A stretch of 64,000 nt of DNA, taken from NCBI RefSeq assembly GCF_009363155.1, contig NZ_CP045302.1, positions 819,001 to 883,000 of the forward strand. The letters are read 5' to 3'. The position numbers were made by a program, and so were the translations under genes. The notes under the pieces were generated by a model. The model did no database searches and was not told the origin of the DNA. It worked only from the letters and a program-made list of their open reading frames with translations. The DNA is from Azotobacter salinestris. Lineage in GTDB: Bacteria > Pseudomonadota > Gammaproteobacteria > Pseudomonadales > Pseudomonadaceae. Within the stretch, counting starts at the first letter, position 1. Each line of letters starts with the position of its first letter. This document shows positions 36,661 through 44,488 of this stretch, one piece after another.

Positions 36661-36843
36661 AATGACCGCGGATGCAAGCCATAAATGACAATGCCTCACC
36701 GACTGCCAGATTTTCACACAGTCTGTGAGGCGCGGCTCCAGTGTTCGGGATGTCGTCATCCGCTCGGTAGTCGGGCTTTCGAGCCAGCCCTGCATCGACT
36801 CGCTCTTGCTTGCCGAGCAAAGAGTCTCAGCGAGATGTACCTG

Positions 36844-37155
36844 CTATTTACTCTTGCCCTTGCCTTCCCCGATCACGCCTGAAAGGCCACGAAGCGTCGC
36901 TTGTCGGTAGCCTCCGTCCAGAAGCGGCTGGCTCACGTCCTGAATCTGGCAGGCTTTCTGTCCGGCGGTCGTCAAGTGATGGCCGACTTCTTCAGCCTGC
37001 TGTGGAGTCAGCCGGATCTCGACCGGCCCCAGCCAGAAAACGACGACATTTTCCTCGACACAGACCCGGACGCTGTAGTCTGCGATCATGCCTCCACTGA
37101 ACAGCCCAGCTGCTTGATAGTTGTCCGTCCCACTCAGCAGGTGCAGCTTGTTCAT
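36844..37155 (-). CDS. Small hypothetical protein, 103 aa
   Basis: The sequence is well balanced (MNKLHLLSGTDNYQAAGLFS at the start, VFWLGPVEIRLTPQQAEEVG in the middle) with a GAGGAGAGC Shine-Dalgarno before the ATG at 37155. It is predicted to be soluble, with alternating beta strands. I recognise no domain. The last 20 residues are glycine/lysine-rich and may lie beyond the fold. Confidence 0.55.
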   Translation of the reverse strand: MNKLHLLSGTDNYQAAGLFSGGMIADYSVRVCVEENVVVFWLGPVEIRLTPQQAEEVGHHLTTAGQKACQIQDVSQPLLDGGYRQATLRGLSGVIGEGKGKSK

Positions 37156-37396
37156 CGCTCTCCTCCTCGGAACCCCTTCAAAATTCCGTCACGAACCATA
37201 ACGGAAGTGAGGGTCCTGAAGCACGGTAATCGCGCACTTTGGCGACTATCGGTTGGAGAGCCCACTATTCGACGCAGAAAGCCGAAGCGACATCGGCCTT
37301 GGCTTATCTTATAGGGCCTCGGCTTTTTGGGTAGTCTTGACGGTTTGCTGTACTGTCCCGCTCCTCGCGCCTCAAGGCCACCCCCGGCCTGTCCCG

Positions 37397-37864
37397 TCAC
37401 GCCACCTTCTTCACCAGCTGCATCTCGCAGAACCTGGAGATGCCGGTCTCGGTGACCTGGCCGTCGGCCAGAAGCTCGGTTGGCGCTTCCAGGCGCAGAT
37501 GCCCGGTACCGAATACCGGCAGTTTGCCGACAAGACCGAATTCAACCCCGCGCGGGCGCATATTGCTGCACAGAAACTGGTCGTTCAGAAAGCGATCCGA
37601 GGCGTCGGTGGTGGACTTGTGGTCGGCGAAGGCGTTCCGGAAGCCGCGCCCGCACATGGCCAGCCAGCCGCTGATGATGCCGCTGTCGGCGATGGCATCC
37701 TCGGCCTTGCACTCGGTCTCGACGATCCTGACGAGCGCTCCGGTAGCATCGATGTCAGTGCCATGGCGTGGCTTTGCTGCTCGATGCCGAACTGCTGATG
37801 CAGACGCAGCCATGGGAAAAGCCAGTCCGAAAATGCAGAAGGGATGCTTTCGCACCCCTTCCAT
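37397..37864 (-). CDS. Uncertain hypothetical protein, possibly secreted
   Basis: A 155-codon frame starts with a hydrophobic segment (HPFCIFGLAFPMAASASA) that could be a signal peptide and ends with EMQLVKKVA. It contains five cysteines. I recognise no family, the Shine-Dalgarno is weak, and the opposite strand is also open over most of the length. It lies just downstream of the Hsp20 gene on the same strand. Confidence 0.3.
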   Translation of the reverse strand: MEGVRKHPFCIFGLAFPMAASASAVRHRAAKPRHGTDIDATGALVRIVETECKAEDAIADSGIISGWLAMCGRGFRNAFADHKSTTDASDRFLNDQFLCSNMRPRGVEFGLVGKLPVFGTGHLRLEAPTELLADGQVTETGISRFCEMQLVKKVA

Positions 37865-37885
37865 TCACGCTGCCGTGACTCTAGA

Positions 37886-38344
37886 TCAGTTCAACAAGGC
37901 CGGCTTGTCGCCCTGGCTGATCGCAATGCGCCTGGGCTTGGCTTCTTCCGGGATGACCCGTTCCAGCTCGATGCTCAGCAAGCCATTGGCCAGGTTGGCG
38001 CTCTTCACTTCGATATGGTCGGCCAGGTTGAACGACAGTTTGAAGCTGCGCTGGGCAATACCTTGATGCAGATAGATTACCGTTGGCGCTTCTTCGCCTT
38101 TCTCCGATACGTGTTTGGCACCGGACACGGTCAGTACACCCTGCTCGACTTGCACATCCAAGTCGGCTTCTTCGAAGCCTGCGATTGCAACTACGATGCG
38201 GTAGTTGTTTTCGCCATGCTTCTCGATGTTGTAGGGCGGATAAGTATTGCCGCTTTCATTGTGCAGTGCCGCCTCAAACAGATCATTGAAGCGATCGAAC
38301 CCGACGGATTGGCGAAACAGGGGGGCCATGGCGAAAGTAGCCAT
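37886..38344 (-). CDS. Hsp20/IbpA-type small heat-shock protein
   Basis: This 152-aa ATP-independent holdase chaperone has an alpha-crystallin domain running from about residue 38 (YPPYNIEKHGENNYRIVVAI) through AGFEEADLDVQVEQGVLTVSG to GLLSIELERVIPEE; the I-x-I-like tail is RRIAI. The N-terminus FAMAPLFRQSVGFDRFNDLF is class-A. AGGAG precedes the ATG at 38344; an in-frame TTG two codons upstream is less likely. Confidence 0.88.
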   Translation of the reverse strand: MATFAMAPLFRQSVGFDRFNDLFEAALHNESGNTYPPYNIEKHGENNYRIVVAIAGFEEADLDVQVEQGVLTVSGAKHVSEKGEEAPTVIYLHQGIAQRSFKLSFNLADHIEVKSANLANGLLSIELERVIPEEAKPRRIAISQGDKPALLN

Positions 38345-38455
38345 ATTCAATCTCCTGAAGATCAGCGAGTTTGACGAATCCGGGATCCGACTTCGGCATC
38401 CCGTACTTCCTAAATAGGGATCTGCAGATATGCTTCAAGGGCTGTGATCGAAAAA

Positions 38456-38662
38456 TTCATTGAGTCTTTTGCGGACGGAGTTCCGCTCGGTACCCGGCAC
38501 AGCCAGCTCGGCCTCCCGTCGCTTGATCCCGTTCCGGGCTAATGCTTCCGGTCGACGGTCGGGCTTTCTCGATAGACGACTTCGCGCCTGATCCTGATCT
38601 GTGCGGTATACCCAGTGCCGCCACCACTTGCGTTACGTGGCCGCGCCGTAATCGTCCCTCAT
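38456..38662 (-). pseudogene. Remnant of a dusA-site tyrosine integrase, N-terminal part
   Basis: The minus strand encodes, with a stop and shifts, GTGYTAQIRIRREVVYRESPTVDRK and later IKRREAELAVPG-like residues. These match the N-terminus of the integrase at 48230-49354 (NGTNGYTAQIRIMRAGERVYQES). The catalytic domain is absent. It sits directly before the first dusA fragment, just as the second integrase does. Confidence 0.65.
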
Positions 38663-38760
38663 TCCGGCTTCGGCGCTACAGCGGTTTTTCGAGCCTACAG
38701 TAGCATCGGATATTGAAAAGCCAGGCAAGAATGGGCCGAAACGACAGGAAATTCCCCAAA

Positions 38761-38871
38761 ATGCCTGAAAAATCACACTCAAACCCAGCAACCACGCGCT
38801 CCGAGCCATCCCGCCGCTTCTGCGTTGCGCCGATGATGGATCGGCAGCATCGATCAAAAAATGGCTTTTAA
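38761..38871 (+). pseudogene. dusA: 5' fragment of dusA (prophage attachment remnant), copy 1
   Basis: It reads MPEKSHSNPATTRSEPSRR, then FCVAPMMD, before running into unrelated sequence at about 38842 and a stop at 38869-38871. FCVAPMMDWTD is the invariant N-terminus of tRNA-dihydrouridine synthase A. Only the first 27 codons are present. dusA is a known integration site for prophages and islands, so this is an att relic. Confidence 0.8.
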
Positions 38872-39155
38872 AACAAGTAGTTAAAACAAGGGAAAATTTT
38901 CGCGTAGCAAAAATGTAGCACTGGCCCTGCAGGGCAGATGGAATCGGTGCAACAGGTGCTACAAGAACCGCCTCATCTTATCCCCTACTCGCACAACGGC
39001 GACTGGCTGTCGGGAGCGAGGTGGATGGCGTCTGGGGAGAAGGCAGGCGGCACAGCGAGGGCGTGGTTGCCGCGGGGAGAAGATGTGCAACAGGGACGTG
39101 CGGGGCGTCGCGGGGATCGGTGATGGTGGACAACCGGCGTTGTCCACCCTGCTCG
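38872..39155. repeat. Downstream arm of glycine-zipper unit, copy 3
   Basis: From about 38940 it aligns with 29640-29878. It includes the palindrome GGTGGACAACCGGCGTTGTCC at 39125-39145. No gene is seen in the first 70 bp, which are AT-rich. Confidence 0.5.
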
Positions 39156-39545
39156 TCAGCGGCCGTTGTAGGCGAAGGCTTCGGCAGTTTCGGGGGTCCA
39201 GCCGTAGGGACGCGGGCGGTTGCCGTAGATCACGACCTTGTCGCCTTCGGCGAAGACGTAGTTCGGCGAGCGGTATTCCTTCAGTTCGCCGCTGTCGGTG
39301 CGCACCAGGTAGATACGCTCGCTGGCGCCCAGGGCCTTCTGACCGGAGCCGCCGAACAGCACGCCGAGGCCTGCGCCGAGCACCGCACCGATCGGACCGC
39401 CGACGGAGCCGGCCATCATGCCGCTCATGCCGCCGGTGGCCTGCCCGGAGGTCTCGCTCGTTACTTCCCGGACGATTTCGGCAGCGTTAACAGTGCCGAC
39501 AGTGAGCATGCCGATGGTCAGAGCCAGAATGCCGAACTTTTTCAT
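39156..39545 (-). CDS. Glycine-zipper envelope protein, copy 3
   Basis: This 129-aa protein has signal peptide MKKFGILALTIGMLTVGTVNA, zipper GGMSGMMAGSVGGPIGAVLG, then YLVRTDSGELKEYRSPNYVF and the ending GWTPETAEAFAYNGR. It is nearly identical to copy 4 in the signal peptide and C-terminus. GGGGGAACC precedes ATG 39545. It is the first gene inside the cryptic island. Confidence 0.78.
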   Translation of the reverse strand: MKKFGILALTIGMLTVGTVNAAEIVREVTSETSGQATGGMSGMMAGSVGGPIGAVLGAGLGVLFGGSGQKALGASERIYLVRTDSGELKEYRSPNYVFAEGDKVVIYGNRPRPYGWTPETAEAFAYNGR

Positions 39546-39645
39546 GGCGGTTCCCCCAGAGCGAGACGAGCGGTCGTTACCAGTCGATTCAATCGAGACG
39601 AGGTGTGGCGCTGTTATCGCCGTTGTTTCGTCTCCCTTGGAGCAG

Positions 39646-39701
39646 AAATTACCGCTTCGACTGACATGGATCAATAAAATAATAGCCTTCTTATGCTTAA
39701 G
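39646..39701 (-). promoter_or_regulatory. Conserved promoter block of glycine-zipper copy 3
   Basis: Minus strand: CTTAAG, A/T stretch, TTGATC, 17-bp spacer, TAATTT, with TTGATCCATGTCAG over the -35 box. Confidence 0.58.
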
Positions 39702-40108
39702 GAGGGGGTCTCCTGAGGGCCGGCAAGACAGCGCCTCCAGCCGCGCGCTTTGCAAAAGATAGCCAACTAACTGATTTACAAAGAAAAGCCGGCCATATGG
39801 GACTTGCGTCCAACTCTTGAGAAACAGCTGGAATTTATGCGCCCTCTATTCCCCATGTCGAGAATAGCGATTCGGCAGGCGCGCCGACGCCCTCCTCTCA
39901 TGCACGGCATCGCCAGCGACCGACTCCCCGGATCAAGCGGCGAGGCGGCTGGTGGGCAGGCACCTGGACTGGGAGTTGCCGGAGCACCGAGGTGGAAAAA
40001 GCTCGTTGAAACGGGCCTTGAGGTGGCGGAAGGTGCTGCAAGGTGGACAGGCGGAGCGTTGTCCACCCTTGCTGCCGGCTGGCAGAAGCTTTCGCCAGGG
40101 GCCAGGCG
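39702..40108. other. Upstream arm of glycine-zipper unit, then unassigned sequence
   Basis: The first 200 bp align with the region before copy 2 (30413-30640). A short palindrome of the GGACA...TGTCC family lies at 40042-40069. No gene is seen. Confidence 0.45.
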
Positions 40109-40384
40109 TCAGGGTCGCGCAACGCCTCGGGGGTGCTGGGCGACCACGCGCAGAAGGGTCCGTGCAGCGCCGGTAGGCTGCCGGCGGCCCTGCTCCCAGT
40201 CCTGCACGATATGCAGGCTGATGCCGAGCAATTCGGCGAAGGCATTCTGCGACAGACCGACCTTCGCGCGCGCCTCGGCAGCCGGAGTGAGCCTCACCTG
40301 AGTAGTGTGCGCCGCCTTGCCGGCCTTCATCTGGCAGACGGACTGGAGCAGGTCCGCCTGGAATTGCTCGAACTCTTTATCCAT
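40109..40384 (-). CDS. XRE-type helix-turn-helix antitoxin
   Basis: The product is 91 aa. The HTH is ARAKVGLSQNAFAELLGISL followed by HIVQDWEQGRRQPTGAARTLL, the NadS/HigA-2 type in which the operator-binding protein also neutralises a RelE-like toxin. The N-terminal arm FEQFQADLLQSVCQMKAG resembles the other antitoxins in the window. No intact toxin gene is adjacent; the HicB-like gene lies upstream. GATCG-rich sequence before the ATG gives no strong ribosome site. Confidence 0.7.
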   Translation of the reverse strand: MDKEFEQFQADLLQSVCQMKAGKAAHTTQVRLTPAAEARAKVGLSQNAFAELLGISLHIVQDWEQGRRQPTGAARTLLRVVAQHPRGVARP

Positions 40385-40454
40385 CGCCGATCGCCTCTTT
40401 CAGTTGCTTGCACATGGCCACGACATCAATGCCCAAGAACCGCCACAGCCATGG

Positions 40455-40782
40455 CTACGAGTGGGTCGCGCGTTCGAATACCTCGTCAGCCCACTGGTTA
40501 AGGGCCGGCCGCTTGTGCCGCGATGGTCGCGGCGGCATGCACCTCCGGGCGGATGCGCAGCATGATCTTGCCGGACGCCGGCTTGTCCGGGCTGATGCCC
40601 TGCTCGGCGCAGTCAGCCAGGTAATCGTCCACGGCCAGATGAAACTCGGTACGCAGCTCCGCAACCGAAGCGCCCTGGAAACTGATGATGTCACTCACGC
40701 CCAGCACACGACCGACGAAGATATCGTCTCGCTCGTCAAACTCGATGCGGGCGATGTAGCCCTTGTAGCTCATGCTGCTCAT
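40455..40782 (-). pseudogene. HicB-like antitoxin, frameshifted before its RHH tail
   Basis: MSYKGYIARIEFDERDDIFVG through GKIMLRIRPEVHAAATIAAQAAG is the HicB RNase-H-like domain. The DNA-binding tail NQWADEVFERATHS continues in another frame after CGGCCGGCCC. Compared with the intact HicB at 55419, a few bases are missing at the junction. The truncated protein would lack the ribbon-helix-helix. No hicA precedes it. Confidence 0.7.
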
Positions 40783-40892
40783 AGCTCGTCTCCCGTCCGC
40801 CGCAAGAGCTCGCGGAACGGCTGGCGTTCGCCGCGAACGATTTCGTCCATTTGCACGACGCTTTCCAGGAAGTCATCGAAAAACCTGCTCAT
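40779..40892 (-). pseudogene. Antitoxin N-terminal fragment
   Basis: MSRFFDDFLESVVQMDEIVR, then GERQP, matches the first 25 residues of the antitoxin at 41251. It then changes to FRELLRRTGDEL and stops, overlapping the HicB-like start by 4 bp. It looks like the product of a deletion joining two toxin-antitoxin loci. Confidence 0.5.
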
Positions 40893-40924
40893 GACGGTTA
40901 CCTTGCCGCGCAGTGCCGAGCCAC

Positions 40925-41239
40925 TCAACCCGACAGCACATCCCGGAATACGTCGGGGCGCTTGGCGGCTATATGCAGTAGCGAGCGCTCGGCGCCGGAT
41001 GGAGTACGACGCCCCTGCTCCCACTCCTGCAGGGTGCGTACCGACACGCCCAGCAGCTCGGCGAACTTCGGCTGAGACAGCCCGGTTTTACTGCGTGCCT
41101 CGGCGGCTTCGGTCATGGCCACACGATGCACGGCACCATGGCGCCCGGCTTGACGTTAACGATGGCGGCCAGCAGTTCCTCGCCGATATTGCGCTTGCTT
41201 GGCGTCACGTTCGAGCAGCTCTTTCTCGGTCAGGGACAT
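40925..41239 (-). pseudogene. NadS-like antitoxin with broken N-terminus
   Basis: MSLTEKELLERDAK opens at 41239 and then loses frame. The HTH half, HRVAMTEAAEARSKTGLSQP and KFAELLGVSVRTLQEWEQGR, is open from about 41131. A short internal ATG might still produce a 68-aa HTH peptide. A second N-terminal fragment of the same gene lies at 50945-51092. Confidence 0.6.
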
Positions 41240-41250
41240 GGCTATGACCC

Positions 41251-41538
41251 TTAGTCCGCCAGCGCTCGAATGACGTGCTCCGGGTCATTGTGGATGGCGC
41301 GCAGCAGAGCCTTGGCCGGGCCGGTCGGTTCGCGACGGCCTTGCTCCCAGTTGCGCAGAGTGCCCAACTGCACATCGATCATCGCGGCAAACTTGGCCTG
41401 CGAAAGACCGGTGGCCTTGCGGATCTGCTTCACCTGCAAGGCATCCACGGTGAACTCGCGGGACGGCTGGCGTTCGCCGCGAACGATTTCGTCCATTTGC
41501 ACGACGCTTTCCATGAGGTCGTCGGAAAACTTACTCAT
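41251..41538 (-). CDS. HigA/NadS-type antitoxin, copy 1
   Basis: The product is 95 aa. MSKFSDDLMESVVQMDEIVR leads to the HTH VKQIRKATGLSQAKFAAMID and VQLGTLRNWEQGRREPTGPA. The family binds its own promoter and a RelE-like toxin. It lies 5 bp downstream of the toxin gene, in toxin-first order as in hig loci. It is 96% similar by eye to the copy at 51104. Confidence 0.8.
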   Translation of the reverse strand: MSKFSDDLMESVVQMDEIVRGERQPSREFTVDALQVKQIRKATGLSQAKFAAMIDVQLGTLRNWEQGRREPTGPAKALLRAIHNDPEHVIRALAD

Positions 41539-41543
41539 GATGG

Positions 41544-41859
41544 TTACCTCCACGTCTCGATGATGCATTTGAGCGCTTTGCGCTCGTCGGCAGTCAGGTC
41601 ATCCTTCTCGTTCTTCGGATAGATCAGCAGCAGGGCGATCTGCGATTCCGAGACGAAGTGATAGTAGATAGCCTGGGAGCCATCCCGTTTTCCATGCCCC
41701 TTCGAGGCGACACGCACCTTTCGAATGCCTCCAGTGCCCTCGATGATATCGCCGACATCGGGGCGCTCGGCCAGCGCCTTCTGGAAGGCTGCGTAGCTGT
41801 CGTCATCCAGCAGCTCGCGCAGGCGCCTGGTAAATATGGGGGGTTTCGATGAATATCAT
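41544..41859 (-). pseudogene. HigB/NadT-type toxin with a +1 frameshift, copy 1
   Basis: MIFIETP starts at 41859. After a run of six C the protein goes out of frame; removing one C restores FTRRLRELLDDDSYAAFQKA, GGIRKVRVASKGHGKRDGSQ and AIYYHFVSESQIALLLIYPK to the stop at 41544. This is a RelE-superfamily mRNA interferase. A homopolymer shift could be a sequencing error, but the second copy is broken at a different place. Confidence 0.7.
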
Positions 41860-42083
41860 GCGCGCAATGTACGCCATTGGCGCATACCGTACAGTATCAC
41901 TGTACCAGTGGCGCCTCTACCTGCCAGCCTCCCGCGCGCCCCCGCCCTTCGGCAGCACGCCGCCCCAGCGCATCCGGGACATACCAAGTCCTGGGCGTTT
42001 CTGCCATCGGCTACACGATGCCACAGCACTGTACCGTTGACGCGGCACAGGCTCTGTCAAAACGCATCCAAACCGGGGCCAGC

Positions 42084-42150
42084 CCAGCCAGGATATCGCC
42101 TACTGCAAGAAGAAATTCCCCGACCTGATATGCCACGCCGTGCGGGTTGG
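42084..42150 (+). pseudogene. Protein fragment shared with 51685-51845
   Basis: A plus-strand frame gives QDIAYCKKKFPDLICHAVR and then stops. KKKFPDLVCRAVSAQFMSDD appears at 51685, where the frame continues to 51845. Both lie next to the decayed HigB-like toxin genes. I do not recognise the parent protein. Confidence 0.3.
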
Positions 42151-42240
42151 TAAATGACGTGAGCAGACCTTGCTCTCTTGAAACACCGGCGACCGGTGGT
42201 GGATAGTGGCCGCTTTCTTACACTCGGCGAAAACATTCCC

Positions 42241-42636
42241 ATGCAATTGATCAGAAGCATTCCCCTGCTGTTGTTCGTTTTCCTGGCTTACAACGCGGTC
42301 ATGATGACCGGCACCGGCAACCTCGATGGCGTGCTGTTTCAAGGGACTTTGCTGTCCGGCGCACAATGGCTTTTCACCACTTCGGACTTGTTGTTGACGC
42401 TGGCCCTGGTCGCTCTGGGCGGCGAAGTAGTCAAGTCCACCCGCTCCGGCAATGCTTCGGTCATAGACCATGCCCTGTCCATGCTGCTGTTCGTGGCCTT
42501 CCTGGTGGAATTCATAGGCTATAGCGCGGCGGGGACTTCGACGTTCTTCCTCATGACCCTCATGTCTTTCATCGACGTGCTGGCTGGATTTACCGTCACC
42601 ATTTCCTCCGCCCGGCGTGACGTAGGGTACAACTGA
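42241..42636 (+). CDS. Small four-helix membrane protein, hypothetical
   Basis: This 131-aa protein has hydrophobic segments at about residues 5-25, 43-63, 78-98 and 102-122 (LLLFVFLAYNAVMMTG, LLLTLALVALGGEVV, MLLFVAFLVEFIGYSA, LMSFIDVLAGFTVTI). I recognise no family. The ATG at 42241 begins at a plausible N-terminus; an in-frame ATG at 42178 adds a polar stretch. It is cargo inside the cryptic island. Confidence 0.6.
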   Translation: MQLIRSIPLLLFVFLAYNAVMMTGTGNLDGVLFQGTLLSGAQWLFTTSDLLLTLALVALGGEVVKSTRSGNASVIDHALSMLLFVAFLVEFIGYSAAGTSTFFLMTLMSFIDVLAGFTVTISSARRDVGYN

Positions 42637-42790
42637 CGGAAACCTGCTCCTGCCAGCGCCACCGTCCCCCGCTGCCGCCAAGCCGGCAACCTGGGGAAGC
42701 GCCAAGGCGAATACATAGCGTCCCCGAACATCCCCGAGAGCGGTTCCCACGCAGGAGCGTGGGAACCATCAAACCGCTGAATCGCGGGCA

Positions 42791-42825
42791 CAAAAAAAGA
42801 GCCCCCGCCGGTGTGGTGGGGGCTC
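42791..42825 (-). terminator. Terminator of glycine-zipper copy 4
   Basis: On the minus strand, GAGCCCCCACC pairs with GGCGGGGGCTC and is followed by seven T, 30 bp past the stop. Confidence 0.85.
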
Positions 42826-42855
42826 GGTGTTTCGACGCGTCGGCCGCTGCGGGGA

Positions 42856-43245
42856 TCAGTGGCTGTTGTAGGCGAAGTCTTCGGCAGTCTCGGGGGTCCA
42901 GCCGTACGGACGAGGGCGGTTGCCGTGGATCACGACCTTGTCGCCTGCGGAGAAGACGTAGTTCGGCGAGCGGTATTCCTTGAGTTCGCCGCTGTCGGTG
43001 CGCACCAGGTAGATGCGCTCGCTGGCACCCACGGCCTTCTGACCGGAAGCGCCGAACAGTGCGCCAAAGCCTGCACCGAGCACCGCACCGATCGGACCGC
43101 CGATAGCGCCGGCCATCATGCCGTTCATACCGCCCGTGGCCTGGCCGGAGGTCTCGTCCGTCACTTCCCGGACGATTTCGGCGGCATTGACGGTGCCGAC
43201 GGTGAGCATGCCGATGGCCAGAGCCAGAATTCCGAATTTTTTCAT
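42856..43245 (-). CDS. Glycine-zipper envelope protein, copy 4
   Basis: The product is 129 aa: signal peptide MKKFGILALAIGMLTVGTVNA, zipper GGMNGMMAGAIGGPIGAVLG, then YLVRTDSGELKEYRSPNYVF and GWTPETAEDFAYNSH. It lies 3.3 kb from copy 3 and differs by scattered substitutions, mostly conservative, so it seems to be under selection. GGGGGAACC precedes ATG 43245. Confidence 0.78.
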   Translation of the reverse strand: MKKFGILALAIGMLTVGTVNAAEIVREVTDETSGQATGGMNGMMAGAIGGPIGAVLGAGFGALFGASGQKAVGASERIYLVRTDSGELKEYRSPNYVFSAGDKVVIHGNRPRPYGWTPETAEDFAYNSH

Positions 43246-43346
43246 GGCGGTTCCCCCAGAGCGAGACGAGCGGTCGTTACCGGTCGATTCAATCGAGACG
43301 GGCTGTGGCGCCGTTATCGCCGTTTGTTCCGTCTTCCTTGAAACAA

Positions 43347-43402
43347 AAGCTAACAACTCCATTGACATGGATCAATAAAATAATCGCCTTCTTATGCTTA
43401 AG
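43347..43402 (-). promoter_or_regulatory. Conserved promoter block of glycine-zipper copy 4
   Basis: Minus strand: CTTAAG, A/T stretch, TTGATC, 17-bp spacer, TAGCTT. TTGATCCATGTCAA over the -35 box has one mismatch to an Anr/FNR site. Confidence 0.58.
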
Positions 43403-43540
43403 GAGGGGGTGCTTTCGAGAGGCGGCAAGACAGGCCCTCCGCCGCACCCTCCACAGGTGGCGGACAAGCGACTGATCTACAAGGAAAAGTCGGCAAAACT
43501 AGAACTTGCGTTCTATTCCTGATGCTTCGGCTCAACATCT

Positions 43541-43984
43541 TCACTTCGATGCGATCGTGCTCACCCGCTTCCAGCGATCGGCCGTGCGCAGCGTGCCGAG
43601 GCCGAGCATCCCGCACACCAGCTCGAACAGCACCTCGTCGAGCGAGGGCAGCGGCGGCACATCGGCGGCGCCGGCCACGGTCAGCAGCCACGGCAGCAGC
43701 GGCCTGACCAGGAACTCGTAGGCCAGGCCCGCCACGCAGACGTAGCCCGCCAGTGGCCTCCAGCCAGCCTGAAAGCCCGATTGGCTCGCCGCCTCCACCT
43801 CGTTGATCTTCGCCTGGGCCAGGCTGAGCTGCAGTTGAGCGTCCAGCTCTCTGAAAGCGCCCTCCTGCTGGAGCCTGAGCAGTTCGAGCTGGGCCTTGGC
43901 CTTCTGCTCGGGGTCGTGGATCAGCTTGTCGAGCAGGCCGGCGACGGTCGGCAGCAGTGCCGTGGCCGTAGACAGCAGGCTCAT
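43541..43984 (-). CDS. Phage holin, 3TM family, copy 1
   Basis: The product is 147 aa. LLPTVAGLLDKLIHDPEQKA and a charged coiled segment QLELLRLQQEGAFREL precede WRPLAGYVCVAGLAYEFLVR and two more hydrophobic helices, the HOLIN_3TM layout. It would permeabilise the inner membrane at lysis. Its start overlaps the end of a collapsed endolysin gene by 4 bp. A near-identical gene is at 55957. Confidence 0.8.
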   Translation of the reverse strand: MSLLSTATALLPTVAGLLDKLIHDPEQKAKAQLELLRLQQEGAFRELDAQLQLSLAQAKINEVEAASQSGFQAGWRPLAGYVCVAGLAYEFLVRPLLPWLLTVAGAADVPPLPSLDEVLFELVCGMLGLGTLRTADRWKRVSTIASK

Positions 43985-44079
43985 GCCAGCACCCCGCCCG
44001 CGGCGATGAACTGGGCGAGCAGGTCCAGGAAGGCGAGCACGTTGGCACCGCCAGCGACGGCGGCAGAGAGTCGGGCCAT
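43981..44079 (-). pseudogene. Endolysin gene collapsed to 32 codons
   Basis: MARLSAAVAGGANVLAFLDL is the N-terminus of phage muramidases (usual form GGANVxAFLDMIAxSEG). The sequence then jumps to LAQFIAAGGVLA and a stop overlapping the holin start. The catalytic glutamate and the rest are missing, so the gene has an internal deletion. A GGAGGAAA Shine-Dalgarno before ATG 44079 remains. Confidence 0.6.
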
Positions 44080-44141
44080 GGGTTTCCTCCAGGCAAAAAG
44101 AAGCCCGCGCGGGGCGGGCTCGGGATGGGATGAGGCGGCGC

Positions 44142-44378
44142 TCAGACTTCGATGTCGTACTGCGGCAGCTCCGGCGCCGGGCCGGTGATCTGGCCGTCGA
44201 CGACGAAGGCCTTGCTGTCCACCGCCACGCCGGTGCCGCGGGCGGCGATCGGCACGCCGTTGCGCAGCTCGACGGTGCTGGTGCCGCTGGCGGTGTTCAC
44301 CGCAGTAACGGTGCCGACGGCGCGCACGCCGCCGGGCAGCAGGCCGATGAATTTCTTCCAGGGGTTGACGGTGGCCAT
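44142..44378 (-). CDS. Conserved phage protein, 78 aa, copy 1
   Basis: MATVNPWKKFIGLLPGGVRA opens a beta-rich protein ending APELPQYDIEV. An almost identical gene is at 56946, and a truncated one is at 58910. It always lies between the lysis genes and the 3' end of the tail-protein gene. The function is unknown; the position suggests a tail or virion-associated role. Confidence 0.65.
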   Translation of the reverse strand: MATVNPWKKFIGLLPGGVRAVGTVTAVNTASGTSTVELRNGVPIAARGTGVAVDSKAFVVDGQITGPAPELPQYDIEV

Positions 44379-44414
44379 GGGGGTTCCGTTTTTTCGACAT
44401 GAATCGAGAGGGCG

Positions 44415-44456
44415 TCAGTGGTACCGCTCGAGGCGCATGGTCTGGGTGACGCGGGC
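44415..44456 (-). pseudogene. Last codons of the late tail-protein gene, remnant 1
   Basis: AARVTQTMRLERYH before a stop matches the C-terminus AARVTQTVRLERHH of the gene at 58999. Nothing else of it is left here. Confidence 0.6.
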
Positions 44457-44488
44457 GGCCCCTACCTATCGCTGCGGCCGGCCCGGGT

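Noticed and set aside
37253..37798. 181-codon plus-strand frame opposite the uncertain gene at 37397
   Set aside because: No ribosome site and no domain. Neither strand is convincing here, and the minus strand at least has a signal-like N-terminus.
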